Source of the DNA: JBKBXU01 sp046313675
Lineage (GTDB): Bacteria > Bacteroidota > Bacteroidia > Cytophagales > Cytophagaceae
Length of the DNA: 16,750 nucleotides
NCBI GenBank assembly: GCA_046313675.1
Contig: JBKBXU010000065.1
Coordinates: 1 to 16,750, forward strand
Direction of reading: 5' to 3'
The notes beneath the pieces were generated by a model, which saw nothing but the letters and a program-made list of their open reading frames with translations, was not told where the DNA came from and searched no databases. The stretch's first letter is position 1, and every line of letters starts with the position of its first letter. The position numbers and the translations under genes are program-made. Below are positions 6,724-13,438 of this stretch, one piece after another.

Positions 6724-7698
6724 AATACCTATGAAATCTTTAGCATCATAACTTACAATGAAAATATAACTTACATTTGGAGATATTCTGATGAAAATAT
6801 ATTTACCCGTCCCGGAGCTAACCAGAGTATTCATATTTATTTTCCTAAAGATGCCAAAGATGGTGTCCTAACATGCTCTTATTTTATAGAAACTCCCGAT
6901 GGTTTAGAAGAGGTCATTGTGCTGGAAAAGCAAATCACTATTAATAATTCATATGGACTTATTGATGAACTGGCGGATGTGATTTGCCCGCAGGAGATAG
7001 GTATTTGCCATAATAATTACATAGATGGATTTAGGATAAATAATTTAAGCAATGAAGGTTCCGGATGTACCATGGGGGCCTATATGGATTATACCCGTTC
7101 ATCCTATACAACAGATTTGGTAACAGAAACCATCTATTCTGCGCAGGCTGATGTTGTAGAATCATCAGGTGTAAATGTTTACGTGGGTTTATGGCTTGAT
7201 TATAACAACGATGGTGACTTTAACGGCCCCTATGAGTTTTTAGGCTCTTCGTATACAGCCGATCAAACAATAGTATTTCCCAATATTAAGATTCAGAAAA
7301 ACCAGGATTTTTTAGGCGATAGAAGGTTGCGGATACGTTGCCGTACCTCAGGTCCGTTTTCGGCGGCTGACTTTTGTATGTCACCAGGCGAAGAAGGTGA
7401 AACCGAAGATTACAGAGTGACCATCGTTGAGCCTGAGCCTTTGTTAGCTCCAGAGCTGGTTACACCCAATAATGATGGCTATAACGATGCATTTGTTATC
7501 AGGGGCATGAACGAGCATTTGGAAAATAAACTCATGATAATGGATCGTTTTGGGTCGGTGAAATATAAAAAAGACGATTACCGTAACACCTGGGAAGGAC
7601 AACACCAGAATGGAGAAATCCTGCCTCAGGGTACATACTACTATGTTTTTACACAGGGGAAGAGCGTAATCAAAGGTTTTTTTGAGTTGATGTATTAG
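6724..7698 (+). CDS. C-terminal half: PKD-like, GEVED and T9SS sorting domain
   Basis: The frame continues open directly after the TAA; the first recognised start codon is only a GTG at 6919, with no signal peptide or ribosome site, so independent translation is doubtful. Bases 6724 to about 6945 encode the rest of a PKD-like domain ('NITYIWRYSDENIF', 'GVLTCSYFIETPDG'). From about 6985 there is a GEVED domain, with 'YMDYTRSSY', 'VGLWLDYNNDGDF', 'RRLRIRC' and the signature 'GEEGETEDYRV'. The final 85 residues are a CHU_C/type B sorting domain: 'LVTPNNDGYNDAF', 'LMIMDRFGSVKYKKDDY', 'WEGQHQNGEILPQGTYYY'. That domain directs export through the type IX system and gliding-associated surface attachment. 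Confidence 0.75.
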   Translation, partial: NTYEIFSIITYNENITYIWRYSDENIFTRPGANQSIHIYFPKDAKDGVLTCSYFIETPDGLEEVIVLEKQITINNSYGLIDELADVICPQEIGICHNNYIDGFRINNLSNEGSGCTMGAYMDYTRSSYTTDLVTETIYSAQADVVESSGVNVYVGLWLDYNNDGDFNGPYEFLGSSYTADQTIVFPNIKIQKNQDFLGDRRLRIRCRTSGPFSAADFCMSPGEEGETEDYRVTIVEPEPLLAPELVTPNNDGYNDAFVIRGMNEHLENKLMIMDRFGSVKYKKDDYRNTWEGQHQNGEILPQGTYYYVFTQGKSVIKGFFELMY

Positions 7699-7705
7699 TT
7701 GCTTA

Positions 7706-8425
7706 TTAAGTTTTCGGTTTTAATTTTATTATACCCAGTTTGTCCATAGTTTTCATTAGAATATATCCCGGATCAATTTCAAACCATTTTACAGCGTTAT
7801 TGGGTCTTGAGGGATATCTGTGGTGATTGTTATGGTAAGCTTCCCCCCAGAATACCAGATCAACAGGAAGGATATTTTTTGAGGTGTTGTTTACTCTAAA
7901 GTTTACATAGCCATACACGTGTGCCCACCAGTTTACAGCCACTCCCTGAATAGGACCCATGGCAAAATGGATGGGAAGGAAAAGAAACATCCACCATTCT
8001 GTAGCGAGCCAGATATAAAGGGCTATATATATGCCTGCCCAGATAAGCCGTGCGATCCAGTTATGAGCAAATCTGTCAAAAGCATCCCAGCGGGGTAGCC
8101 CCTTGGTAAATTTTTCGTCAACCGGTGTGTGACCATTATAGATATTGATATAATTGTTTCGGGTCTGCCACATCATCAGCAGAACATTGCCTGTATTGTG
8201 CGGAGAGTGGGGATCCTGCTTGGTATCTGTATGGGCATGATGAAGGCGATGCATTATTCCATAAGCGGTAGCACTTATATATGAAGAGCCCTGACAAATA
8301 AAACAACCTATGTAAAAAGCTTTTTCCCAATGTTTTGACATTGAAAAAATTCCGTGGGCAGCATAACGATGATGAAAAACAGATTGAAAAAATAAAGAAG
8401 TATACCAGTGTAAATGGCGCAGTTT
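7706..8425 (-). pseudogene. Acyl-CoA fatty-acid desaturase, N-terminally truncated
   Basis: This is a membrane di-iron desaturase that would insert a double bond into acyl chains. The second and third His boxes are clear: 'HRLHHAHTD' and 'EAYHNNHHRYP', separated by two hydrophobic stretches. The first conventional start is ATG 8341, which omits the first His box. That box, 'HHRYAAHG', is present in the same frame just upstream (8354-8374), preceded by the family-typical 'LHWYTSLFFQSV', and the frame stays open to a TAG at 8426-8428 without any ATG, GTG or TTG. Bacteroidota homologues begin roughly ten residues before 'LHWY', so only the very start is missing. Without its own start the protein would lack an iron-ligand box and be inactive. 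It converges on the secreted-protein gene with a 7-base gap. Confidence 0.8.
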
Positions 8426-8819
8426 CTATAGATCTTTGCATTTCTCCATACTCTTCTTCCGATATCATTCCGCTGTATCTTTCCAGAAAACCTGCCATGT
8501 CAGGAGAATAGCTAATGTCTGGAAAAAGGAGGCTGATACCCAAAGATAAATATGCAATAAGTGGTGTGATCAGCCAGGCAATCACAAACCACCGATTAAA
8601 TTTGAAAGAGATAAGCAGTTTGCTTTTGATCTCTTCCCGGTGAATGACTTTGGTTACAAGAAGCACGGATATAGTAGGGAAGAACATATAAGTTGCCCCC
8701 AGAATAATGCCTTCTATACCGGCATAATTACCCCCAGCCAGGTAAAATATGCCTGCTGACAGATAGCTAATACTAAAAACCAGCAGTAAAAACAGGGTGG
8801 TTTTGTCGATATTTTTCAT
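8136..8819 (-). pseudogene. CPBP-family membrane protease, C-terminally truncated
   Basis: From ATG 8819 the first ~135 residues match the N-terminal half of a Bacteroidota CPBP (CAAX-protease/bacteriocin-processing) membrane protein: helices 'TTLFLLLVFSISYLSAGIFYL', 'GATYMFFPTISVLLVTKVI', then 'FKFNRWFVIAWLITPLIA' and 'ISLLFPDISYSPDMAGFLERY'. The catalytic part, with EExxxR and two downstream His/Asn motifs, should follow but is absent. After about 8410 the frame reads desaturase DNA out of phase and gives a nonsense Cys/Ser-rich tail to 8136. ATG 8819 is preferred over 8891, which would overlap the upstream gene. The product lacks all catalytic residues, so it is very probably non-functional as a protease. 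Confidence 0.7.
8405..8425 (-). other. Probable deletion junction between CPBP and desaturase genes
   Basis: Within these bases the recognisable protein changes. Upstream on the minus strand the CPBP frame reads '...EMQRSIETAPF'; downstream the desaturase frame reads 'RHLHWYTSLFF', displaced by one base. Neither the CPBP catalytic half nor the desaturase start codon lies between, so intervening DNA has been lost or a contig has been misjoined here. Confidence 0.6.
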
Positions 8820-8875
8820 TTTATATGATAAAATTTTACTCTCTCTTTTACAATGAAGAATTAACCAATAAACAC

Positions 8876-9181
8876 TCAGAATAACAACCAACTGGCCAAT
8901 GCGCCAAAAATCAAACTATAAATCACGGCCTCCATTTGTATGGTCCAGAATACTTTCTTTTTGACAAACTCAGGTTTCATATAAATGTACCCTTCCAAGG
9001 TATTAGAAAATGGTACGGCGCTACAGAAATCTGCATAAATAAACATGATTCCGAAAAAGAAGGCAAAACGTATACCTATTGAAAGCTCACCCAACGTATG
9101 CAGAACAGGATATAAAACAACTGACATTAAAACAGCTCTTAATAATTGAACCGGCAAAAGTTTTTTGTTTACATTTTTCAC
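8876..9181 (-). CDS. Small integral membrane protein, unknown
   Basis: This ORF of up to 101 residues has three hydrophobic segments: 'LLRAVLMSVVLYPVL', 'IRFAFFFGIMFIYADFCSAV' and 'VIYSLIFGALASWLLF' at the extreme C-terminus. Between them is a loop 'FSNTLEGYIYMKPEFVKKK'. I do not recognise the family. It lies 56 bases upstream of the CPBP gene on the same strand, so the two were probably co-transcribed and may have worked together. The GTG at 9181 directly abuts a GGGAGG sequence, which is too close to serve it; TTG at 9157 or ATG at 9127 are alternative starts, so the N-terminus is uncertain. The scaffold gap lies about 110 bases upstream. Confidence 0.55.
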   Translation of the reverse strand: MKNVNKKLLPVQLLRAVLMSVVLYPVLHTLGELSIGIRFAFFFGIMFIYADFCSAVPFSNTLEGYIYMKPEFVKKKVFWTIQMEAVIYSLIFGALASWLLF

Positions 9182-9240
9182 CTCCCTGGGGTCTGAAATA
9201 TTCCTTAAAAATGATTAAAAAAGCTGTTCTGTTCCTCCAT

Positions 9241-9260
9241 ACAGTTTTTTTGAAAACTGT
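9241..9260. repeat. Perfect short hairpin near scaffold gap
   Basis: ACAGTTTT (9241-9248) and AAAACTGT (9253-9260) form a perfect 8-base stem with a TTTG loop. Neither side has a T-run immediately after the stem, so it is a poor intrinsic terminator; it lies upstream of the minus-strand membrane-protein gene and could be leader structure. Confidence 0.4.
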
Positions 9261-9291
9261 AAATTTATAATTCCTGCAATAAAATATGCCC

Positions 9292-9301
9292 NNNNNNNNN
9301 N
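9292..9301. other. Assembly gap of ten Ns
   Basis: The sequence contains ten consecutive N bases. A fixed length of ten usually marks a scaffold join of unknown true size, so genes left and right may not be neighbours in the genome. Confidence 0.95.
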
Positions 9302-9568
9302 ATAAAAGACTAAACTTTAAATAGTCCATTGAATGATCATATTAACTATGTAAAAATAAGCTTTGAATGCATAGATTACATATGAGCTTTGTCATGGAGC
9401 TGTGTTTTGTAATTGAGTGAATAACTACTTTTTTGGCTTTTGGTCGATAATCTTTTTGACCTTTGTTTAAGAGGGCATAGAGAAGTCAGGTTTATGTTAC
9501 CTCAAGGTAGGGTTGGGTTTAAAAAACCAATGTGCGCATGAAAAATAAAAAATAATACATTTATTTTT

Positions 9569-9580
9569 TTTCATATGAAA
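9569..9580. promoter_or_regulatory. Palindrome TTTCATATGAAA, candidate operator
   Basis: This perfect 12-base dyad lies 44 bases upstream of the regulator ATG, between a T-rich tract and an AT-rich stretch. It could be a site for the ArsR-family repressor encoded next to it, but the surrounding sequence is AT-rich and no second copy was found. Confidence 0.35.
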
Positions 9581-9602
9581 CTTTTTATATATATTATCGT
9601 TA

Positions 9603-9617
9603 TAGTTTTACAAACTA
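9603..9617. promoter_or_regulatory. Dyad TAGTTT-TAC-AAACTA, candidate operator/promoter
   Basis: Perfect 6-base arms flank a 3-base centre, ending 7 bases before ATG 9625. TAGTTTTA at 9603-9610 also resembles the Bacteroidota -7 element (TAnnTTTG). The position is like that of the arsR dyad at 1157-1174, making this the better of the two operator candidates. Confidence 0.4.
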
Positions 9618-9624
9618 ATACAAA

Positions 9625-9936
9625 ATGAGTACTACAGAAAATATTTCACAATTGAGTCCGGAAAAACTGCAAAAAGCCTGTGGCATGCTTAAAACAATTT
9701 CACATCCGGTGAGAATGACCATTATAGATTTATTGGATAAGCATGAAGAATTAAATGTCAGTGAACTGCAGGGGTTTTTATCCATTGAACAGGCAGCCTT
9801 GTCTCATCATCTTATTACTATGAAAGACAAAGGTATTTTACAGTGTAATAGGGATGGGAAAAACATGATGTATTCACTCAAAGAGAAAAGGATACTTAAG
9901 ATTTTGGATTGCATTGCCCAATGCGCATGTGACTAG
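9625..9936 (+). CDS. ArsR-family regulator of the sulfur cluster
   Basis: This 103-residue winged-helix repressor has 'MLKTISHPVRMTIIDLL' (helices 1-2), recognition helix 'IEQAALSHHLITMKDKGIL' (about 54-72) and wing 'NRDGKNMMYSL'. Cysteines are at 19, 74, 96, 100 and 102. A Cys just before the 'HPVR' motif plus Cys in the last helix recalls the two-Cys arrangement of persulfide-sensing ArsR members (SqrR/BigR), although the exact positions differ and I cannot align them here. Its place at the head of a TauE–persulfide dioxygenase–YeeE cluster makes persulfide or sulfide sensing the best inference; metal sensing is the alternative. It differs clearly from the arsR at 1180 in sequence and Cys layout. 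Confidence 0.88.
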   Translation: MSTTENISQLSPEKLQKACGMLKTISHPVRMTIIDLLDKHEELNVSELQGFLSIEQAALSHHLITMKDKGILQCNRDGKNMMYSLKEKRILKILDCIAQCACD

Positions 9937-9994
9937 TTTTTTGATATAATGCATGTAGTTATTTAAATATGTTAATAAGTAAATTTGATTACCT

Positions 9995-10801
9995 ATGGAA
10001 TTTTTTGGTTACGGGCTTGCGATTTTAATTGGACTTTCACTTGGCCTGATCGGAGGGGGAGGATCGATTCTGACTGTTCCTGTTTTAGTATATGTAATGC
10101 ATATGAATCCGGTAATTTCTACGGCATATTCTCTTTTTATAGTAGGTGCTACGGCTCTTGCAGGGGCCTATACCTACTTCAGGCAAAAACAGCTTTGTTA
10201 TAGAGCGGCCATTGTATTTTCAATTCCATCATTCTTAGCGGTCTTCTTTACCAGAAGTTATCTGATGCCGATGATTCCGGATCACATTGGGAGTATAGGG
10301 GAGTTTATGCTTACCAAACAATTTATGATAATGTTTGTATTTGCTTTGCTGATGATTTTGTCTTCATATTCTATGATCAGCAAAGGCTTTGTTGCCAAAA
10401 TTTCCGATGAGGAGTTTAGTCCCGGTAAGATAAAATTCAACTACCCTTTAATCATACTGGAGGGGGCGGTTGTAGGGATGCTCACCGGATTTGTTGGTGC
10501 CGGGGGAGGGTTTCTGATTATACCCGCACTTGTTCTATTGGTAGGTTTGCCTATGAAGGTGTCGATTGGTACCTCTTTGTTGATAATTGCGGCAAAATCT
10601 TTACTGGGCTTTACCGGTGATGTATATGCAGGCTTAGATGTTGACTGGGGATTTTTGTTACTGTTTACAGGCTTCGCTTTGGGCGGCATCGGATTTGGAA
10701 CATATTTTTCCAAAAAAGTGAAGAGTGAAAAGCTTAAACCTGCCTTTGGATGGTTTACTCTGATCCTTGGGATCATGATAATGATAAAAGAATTAATTTA
10801 A
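9995..10801 (+). CDS. TauE/SafE-family sulfur-compound exporter
   Basis: This 268-residue inner-membrane protein of the TauE/SafE (formerly DUF81) family has about eight hydrophobic segments. The two inverted halves each carry the family's glycine motif: 'GLSLGLIGGGGSILTVPVL' near residue 14 and 'GMLTGFVGAGGGFLIIPAL' near residue 160. Members are thought to move sulfite, sulfoacetate or related organosulfur anions across the membrane. Directly downstream, 17 bases away, is a persulfide dioxygenase whose product is sulfite, so sulfite export is the natural job here. Upstream by 58 bases is the regulator gene. Length and topology are normal. Confidence 0.9.
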   Translation: MEFFGYGLAILIGLSLGLIGGGGSILTVPVLVYVMHMNPVISTAYSLFIVGATALAGAYTYFRQKQLCYRAAIVFSIPSFLAVFFTRSYLMPMIPDHIGSIGEFMLTKQFMIMFVFALLMILSSYSMISKGFVAKISDEEFSPGKIKFNYPLIILEGAVVGMLTGFVGAGGGFLIIPALVLLVGLPMKVSIGTSLLIIAAKSLLGFTGDVYAGLDVDWGFLLLFTGFALGGIGFGTYFSKKVKSEKLKPAFGWFTLILGIMIMIKELI

Positions 10802-10818
10802 TATATTAAATTAGAGAT

Positions 10819-12234
10819 ATGAAAATAGAACAAATTTACACCGGTTGCCTTGCACAGGGAGCATATTATATAGAGTCTGATGGCGAAGCGGCCATTATAG
10901 ACCCTCTTAGGGAAGTAGATCCATACATTAGCAGAGCTGAAAAAGACAGAGCTCAGATCAAGTATATTTTTGAGACCCATTTTCATGCGGATTTTGTGTC
11001 CGGCCACATAGACCTGAGCAAAAAAACAGGAGGAAAAATCGTTTATGGCCCTACTGCCAAACCTGAATTTGAAGCCATTATTGGAGAAGACGGACAGGAA
11101 TTTAAACTTGGGAAGATTACGATCACCATGCTTCATACTCCAGGCCATACTATGGAGAGTGTTGTGTACCTGCTGAAAGATGAAAATGGCAAAGACCATG
11201 CTATTTTCACCGGCGACACACTTTTTCTTGGAGATGTAGGCCGGCCTGACCTTGCCCAAAAAGCTGCTGATATGACCATGGAAGGCCTGGCAGGGCTTTT
11301 GTACAATAGCCTGACAAATAAAATACTTCCGCTTGCTGATGAGGTTATTGTTTATCCTGCACATGGTGCAGGAAGTGCATGCGGCAAAAACATGATGAAA
11401 GAAACGGTAGATACCCTGGGAAATCAAAAGAAGGTGAATTATGCCCTCAACCAACCGAATAAAGAGAGTTTCATTCAGGCCGTGACCGAGGGTTTAACAG
11501 CGCCACCTGCGTATTTCCCAATGAACGTAGCAATGAATAAAAAGGGCTATGAAAGTTTTGATGAGGTATTAAATAACGGTATGAAGGCCCTGAGTGCCGA
11601 AGAGTTTGAAGCAGTGGCAGAGGCCAGCGGTGCGCTAATTCTGGACACAAGGGCTAATACTGACTTCTATAAAGGCTTTATACCACAATCAGTAAACATC
11701 GGTTTGAACGGCGATTTTGCACCCTGGGTAGGGGCTATGATCGGTGATGTGAAGCAGGAAATTCTTTTGGTGACAGACCCCGGTAAAGAGGAGGAAGCCG
11801 TCACACGATTAAGTCGTGTTGGATTTGATAAACTTCTGGGCCATTTGAAGGGTGGATTTGATACCTGGAAAAAGGTTGGTAAAGAAGTTGATACGGTAAA
11901 AAGAATAAATGCAGACCAGTTTGAAAAAGAAGTGGATATCCATTCAGATAAGATCATAGATGTACGCAAGGAAACAGAATATGCTTCCGAACATATAGAA
12001 GAAGCCTATAACAAACCATTGGCTTACATCAATGACTGGATTAACGACATTGATCCGAAGGAACATTTTTACCTGCATTGTGCCGGTGGTTATAGAAGCA
12101 TGATCGCAGCTTCGGTTTTACAGGCCAGGGGATATAGGAACTTTACGGAAATTTCCGGAGGATTTGGTGCCATCAGCAAAACTTCCGTTCCTAAAACGAA
12201 CTTTGTTTGCCAAAGTAAAATGATGAACGTGTAA
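10819..12234 (+). CDS. Persulfide dioxygenase–rhodanese fusion (CstB-like)
   Basis: This 471-residue cytosolic enzyme has three domains. Residues 1-240 are an ETHE1-type metallo-beta-lactamase fold with a mononuclear iron site: H54 and H56 in 'THFHADF', H110 in 'TPGHTMES', D133 in 'FTGDTLFLGDVGRPDL', and H182 in 'YPAHGAGSACG'. Residues about 255-355 are a rhodanese fold whose catalytic loop reads 'LLVTDPGKEEEA' with no Cys, a pseudorhodanese. Residues about 365-455 form an active-looking rhodanese with C421 in 'HCAGGYRS'. The order matches CstB, which oxidises persulfide sulfur to sulfite and can yield thiosulfate through the rhodanese. F59 replaces the His of the generic HxHxDH motif, as expected where only one metal is bound. 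It sits in the middle of a five-gene same-strand cluster. Confidence 0.93.
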   Translation: MKIEQIYTGCLAQGAYYIESDGEAAIIDPLREVDPYISRAEKDRAQIKYIFETHFHADFVSGHIDLSKKTGGKIVYGPTAKPEFEAIIGEDGQEFKLGKITITMLHTPGHTMESVVYLLKDENGKDHAIFTGDTLFLGDVGRPDLAQKAADMTMEGLAGLLYNSLTNKILPLADEVIVYPAHGAGSACGKNMMKETVDTLGNQKKVNYALNQPNKESFIQAVTEGLTAPPAYFPMNVAMNKKGYESFDEVLNNGMKALSAEEFEAVAEASGALILDTRANTDFYKGFIPQSVNIGLNGDFAPWVGAMIGDVKQEILLVTDPGKEEEAVTRLSRVGFDKLLGHLKGGFDTWKKVGKEVDTVKRINADQFEKEVDIHSDKIIDVRKETEYASEHIEEAYNKPLAYINDWINDIDPKEHFYLHCAGGYRSMIAASVLQARGYRNFTEISGGFGAISKTSVPKTNFVCQSKMMNV

Positions 12235-12260
12235 TTGTTAAAATGATTTATTAGAATAAA

Positions 12261-12824
12261 ATGAAAGAGTTTCTATCAGAGCCTTGGCCATGGTATGTGG
12301 CCGGGCCGCTAATTGGTTTAGTTGTTCCCTTATTGCTTATTCTGGGTAATAAGAGTTTTGGAATTAGTTCTTCACTCAGGCATATCTGTGCTGCCTGTTT
12401 ACCAGCCAATATTCCATTTTTCAAATACGATTGGAAGAAGGAAATGTGGAACCTGTTTTTTGTTTCAGGGATTCTGCTGGGAGGGCTTATAACTGCTGTA
12501 TTTATATATAGCAATGAACCGGTACAAATTGTCCCTCAACTGGCGGAAGAGCTTCAGGGCTATGGAATATACAGCTATAAAAGCCTGGTTCCGGAAGACT
12601 TATTTAATTGGAGTACATTATTTAGTCTGAAAGGGTTTCTTCTGATGGTAGTTGGAGGCTTTTTAGTAGGCTTTGGCACCAGGTACGCCGGAGGATGCAC
12701 CAGTGGACATGCCATCATGGGTTTGTCTACCTTACAATGGCCTTCACTTATAGCCACCATCTGCTTTATGGCAGGAGGCTTTATTATGGCTAATTTAATT
12801 CTTCCTTTAATTCTTTCACTTTAA
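12261..12824 (+). CDS. YeeE/YedE-family sulfur transport protein, half 1
   Basis: This 187-residue inner-membrane protein has about four to five hydrophobic segments. The YeeE/YedE signature is 'GFGTRYAGGCTSGHAIMGLS' at about residues 136-155, with a Cys thought to contact sulfur species (thiosulfate in characterised TsuA). An earlier 'ICAACLPANIPFF' (C43, C46) is also typical of this half-size subgroup. Characterised YeeE proteins contain two such repeats in one chain; here the second is encoded by the next gene 12 bases away, so the two probably form a heterodimer or paired channel. The gene is 26 bases downstream of the persulfide dioxygenase fusion. Substrate (thiosulfate, persulfide or other sulfane sulfur) and direction are inferred. 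Confidence 0.9.
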   Translation: MKEFLSEPWPWYVAGPLIGLVVPLLLILGNKSFGISSSLRHICAACLPANIPFFKYDWKKEMWNLFFVSGILLGGLITAVFIYSNEPVQIVPQLAEELQGYGIYSYKSLVPEDLFNWSTLFSLKGFLLMVVGGFLVGFGTRYAGGCTSGHAIMGLSTLQWPSLIATICFMAGGFIMANLILPLILSL

Positions 12825-12836
12825 CTTGCTAATAAC

Positions 12837-13325
12837 ATGAGTAATATAAATGAAAAAGATGTTCGTCTACAGGATACCATCTGTGTAAATGAAAGTCATC
12901 TACAGCATAAGTGGTGGCATAACCTGAAGTATCTGGTGGTAGGTGTAGCCTTTGGGATTGTATTTGTGAAAGCTGAAATTATAAGCTGGTTCAGGATACA
13001 GGAGATGTTCAGAATGCAATCCTTTCATATGTATGGGGTCATTGGAAGTGCGGTTGCGGTCGGAGCCATTTCGGTTTGGATGATCAAAAGATTTAAGATC
13101 AAAACCATATATGGAGAGGCGGTTGGATTTCATACCAAAACTTTCAATAAGGGACAAATTTTTGGAGGACTGTTGTTTGGATTTGGCTGGGCTATGACCG
13201 GTGCATGTCCGGGGCCTCTGTTCGCTCAGATAGGTACCGGTGCTACCGTGATAAGCGTGACTTTGCTAAGTGCCATAGCAGGAACCTGGTTTTATGGCCT
13301 GGTAAGAGAGAAACTCCCACATTGA
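12837..13325 (+). CDS. DUF6691/YeeE-family sulfur transport protein, half 2
   Basis: This 162-residue membrane protein has about four hydrophobic segments: 'LKYLVVGVAFGIVFVKAEI', 'MYGVIGSAVAVGAISVWMI', 'IFGGLLFGFGWAMTGACPGP' and 'GATVISVTLLSAIAGTWFYG'. The signature 'GFGWAMTGACPGPLFAQIG' (about 116-134) is the second-half counterpart of the YeeE motif, with its Cys in 'GACPGP'. It follows half 1 by 12 bases, so they are almost certainly co-expressed partners. A soluble N-terminal extension of about 30 residues ('EKDVRLQDTICVNESHLQH') precedes the first helix; it includes a Cys but no domain I recognise. A strong terminator lies 48 bases after the stop, making this the last gene of the sulfur operon. 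Confidence 0.88.
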   Translation: MSNINEKDVRLQDTICVNESHLQHKWWHNLKYLVVGVAFGIVFVKAEIISWFRIQEMFRMQSFHMYGVIGSAVAVGAISVWMIKRFKIKTIYGEAVGFHTKTFNKGQIFGGLLFGFGWAMTGACPGPLFAQIGTGATVISVTLLSAIAGTWFYGLVREKLPH

Positions 13326-13373
13326 ATGGGTCTATAGGGTTGATCATTTCCCTACATTATTTTATAATTATCA

Positions 13374-13406
13374 AAAAAGGCTGCCAAAAAACCTGGCAGC
13401 CTTTTT
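13374..13406. terminator. Bidirectional intrinsic terminator
   Basis: GGCTGCCA (13379-13386) and TGGCAGCC (13394-13401) form a perfect 8-base GC-rich stem with a 7-base loop, flanked by five A on the left and five T on the right. It lies between the converging sulfur operon and the minus-strand PepSY-like gene and can end both. Confidence 0.9.
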
Positions 13407-13438
13407 GAAAGACATTTGATAGGCATATTCTAAACTAA

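Larger units (their letters stand above)
5152..7698 (+). pseudogene. T9SS-secreted delta-60/GEVED protein gene with in-frame stop
   Basis: One reading frame runs from 5152 to 7698 and is broken only by the TAA at 6721-6723; the two sides are in the same frame and have complementary domains. In order they are: signal peptide, delta-60-type propeller repeats, a BIG-like segment, a PKD-like domain, a GEVED domain and a C-terminal type IX sorting domain. The stop falls at the beginning of the PKD-like domain, between 'VSGRGIVP' and 'NTYEIFSI', with no frameshift and no other stop in the 975 bases after it. The intact product would be about 814 residues from ATG 5254 and probably cell-surface or secreted. 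Truncation removes the sorting signal, so the short product could not be exported by T9SS. A recent nonsense mutation, stop readthrough or a base error are all possible. Confidence 0.75.
9302..9624. other. Non-coding stretch before the sulfur cluster
   Basis: These 323 AT-rich bases contain no credible ORF on either strand. They hold the promoter region of the downstream ArsR-family gene, including two short dyads listed separately. The first part may be disturbed by the adjacent scaffold gap. Confidence 0.6.

Noticed and set aside
9241..9260. Perfect 8-base hairpin as a terminator
   Set aside because: No T-run follows the stem on either strand, and it sits upstream of the minus-strand genes; kept only as a structural repeat.
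9087..9329. Minus-strand ORF running through the Ns
   Set aside because: It contains undefined residues, overlaps the small membrane-protein gene in another frame, and has no recognisable motif.
10798..11454. Long minus-strand ORF opposite the persulfide dioxygenase
   Set aside because: It is antisense to a gene with all expected catalytic residues, and its translation has no family features.
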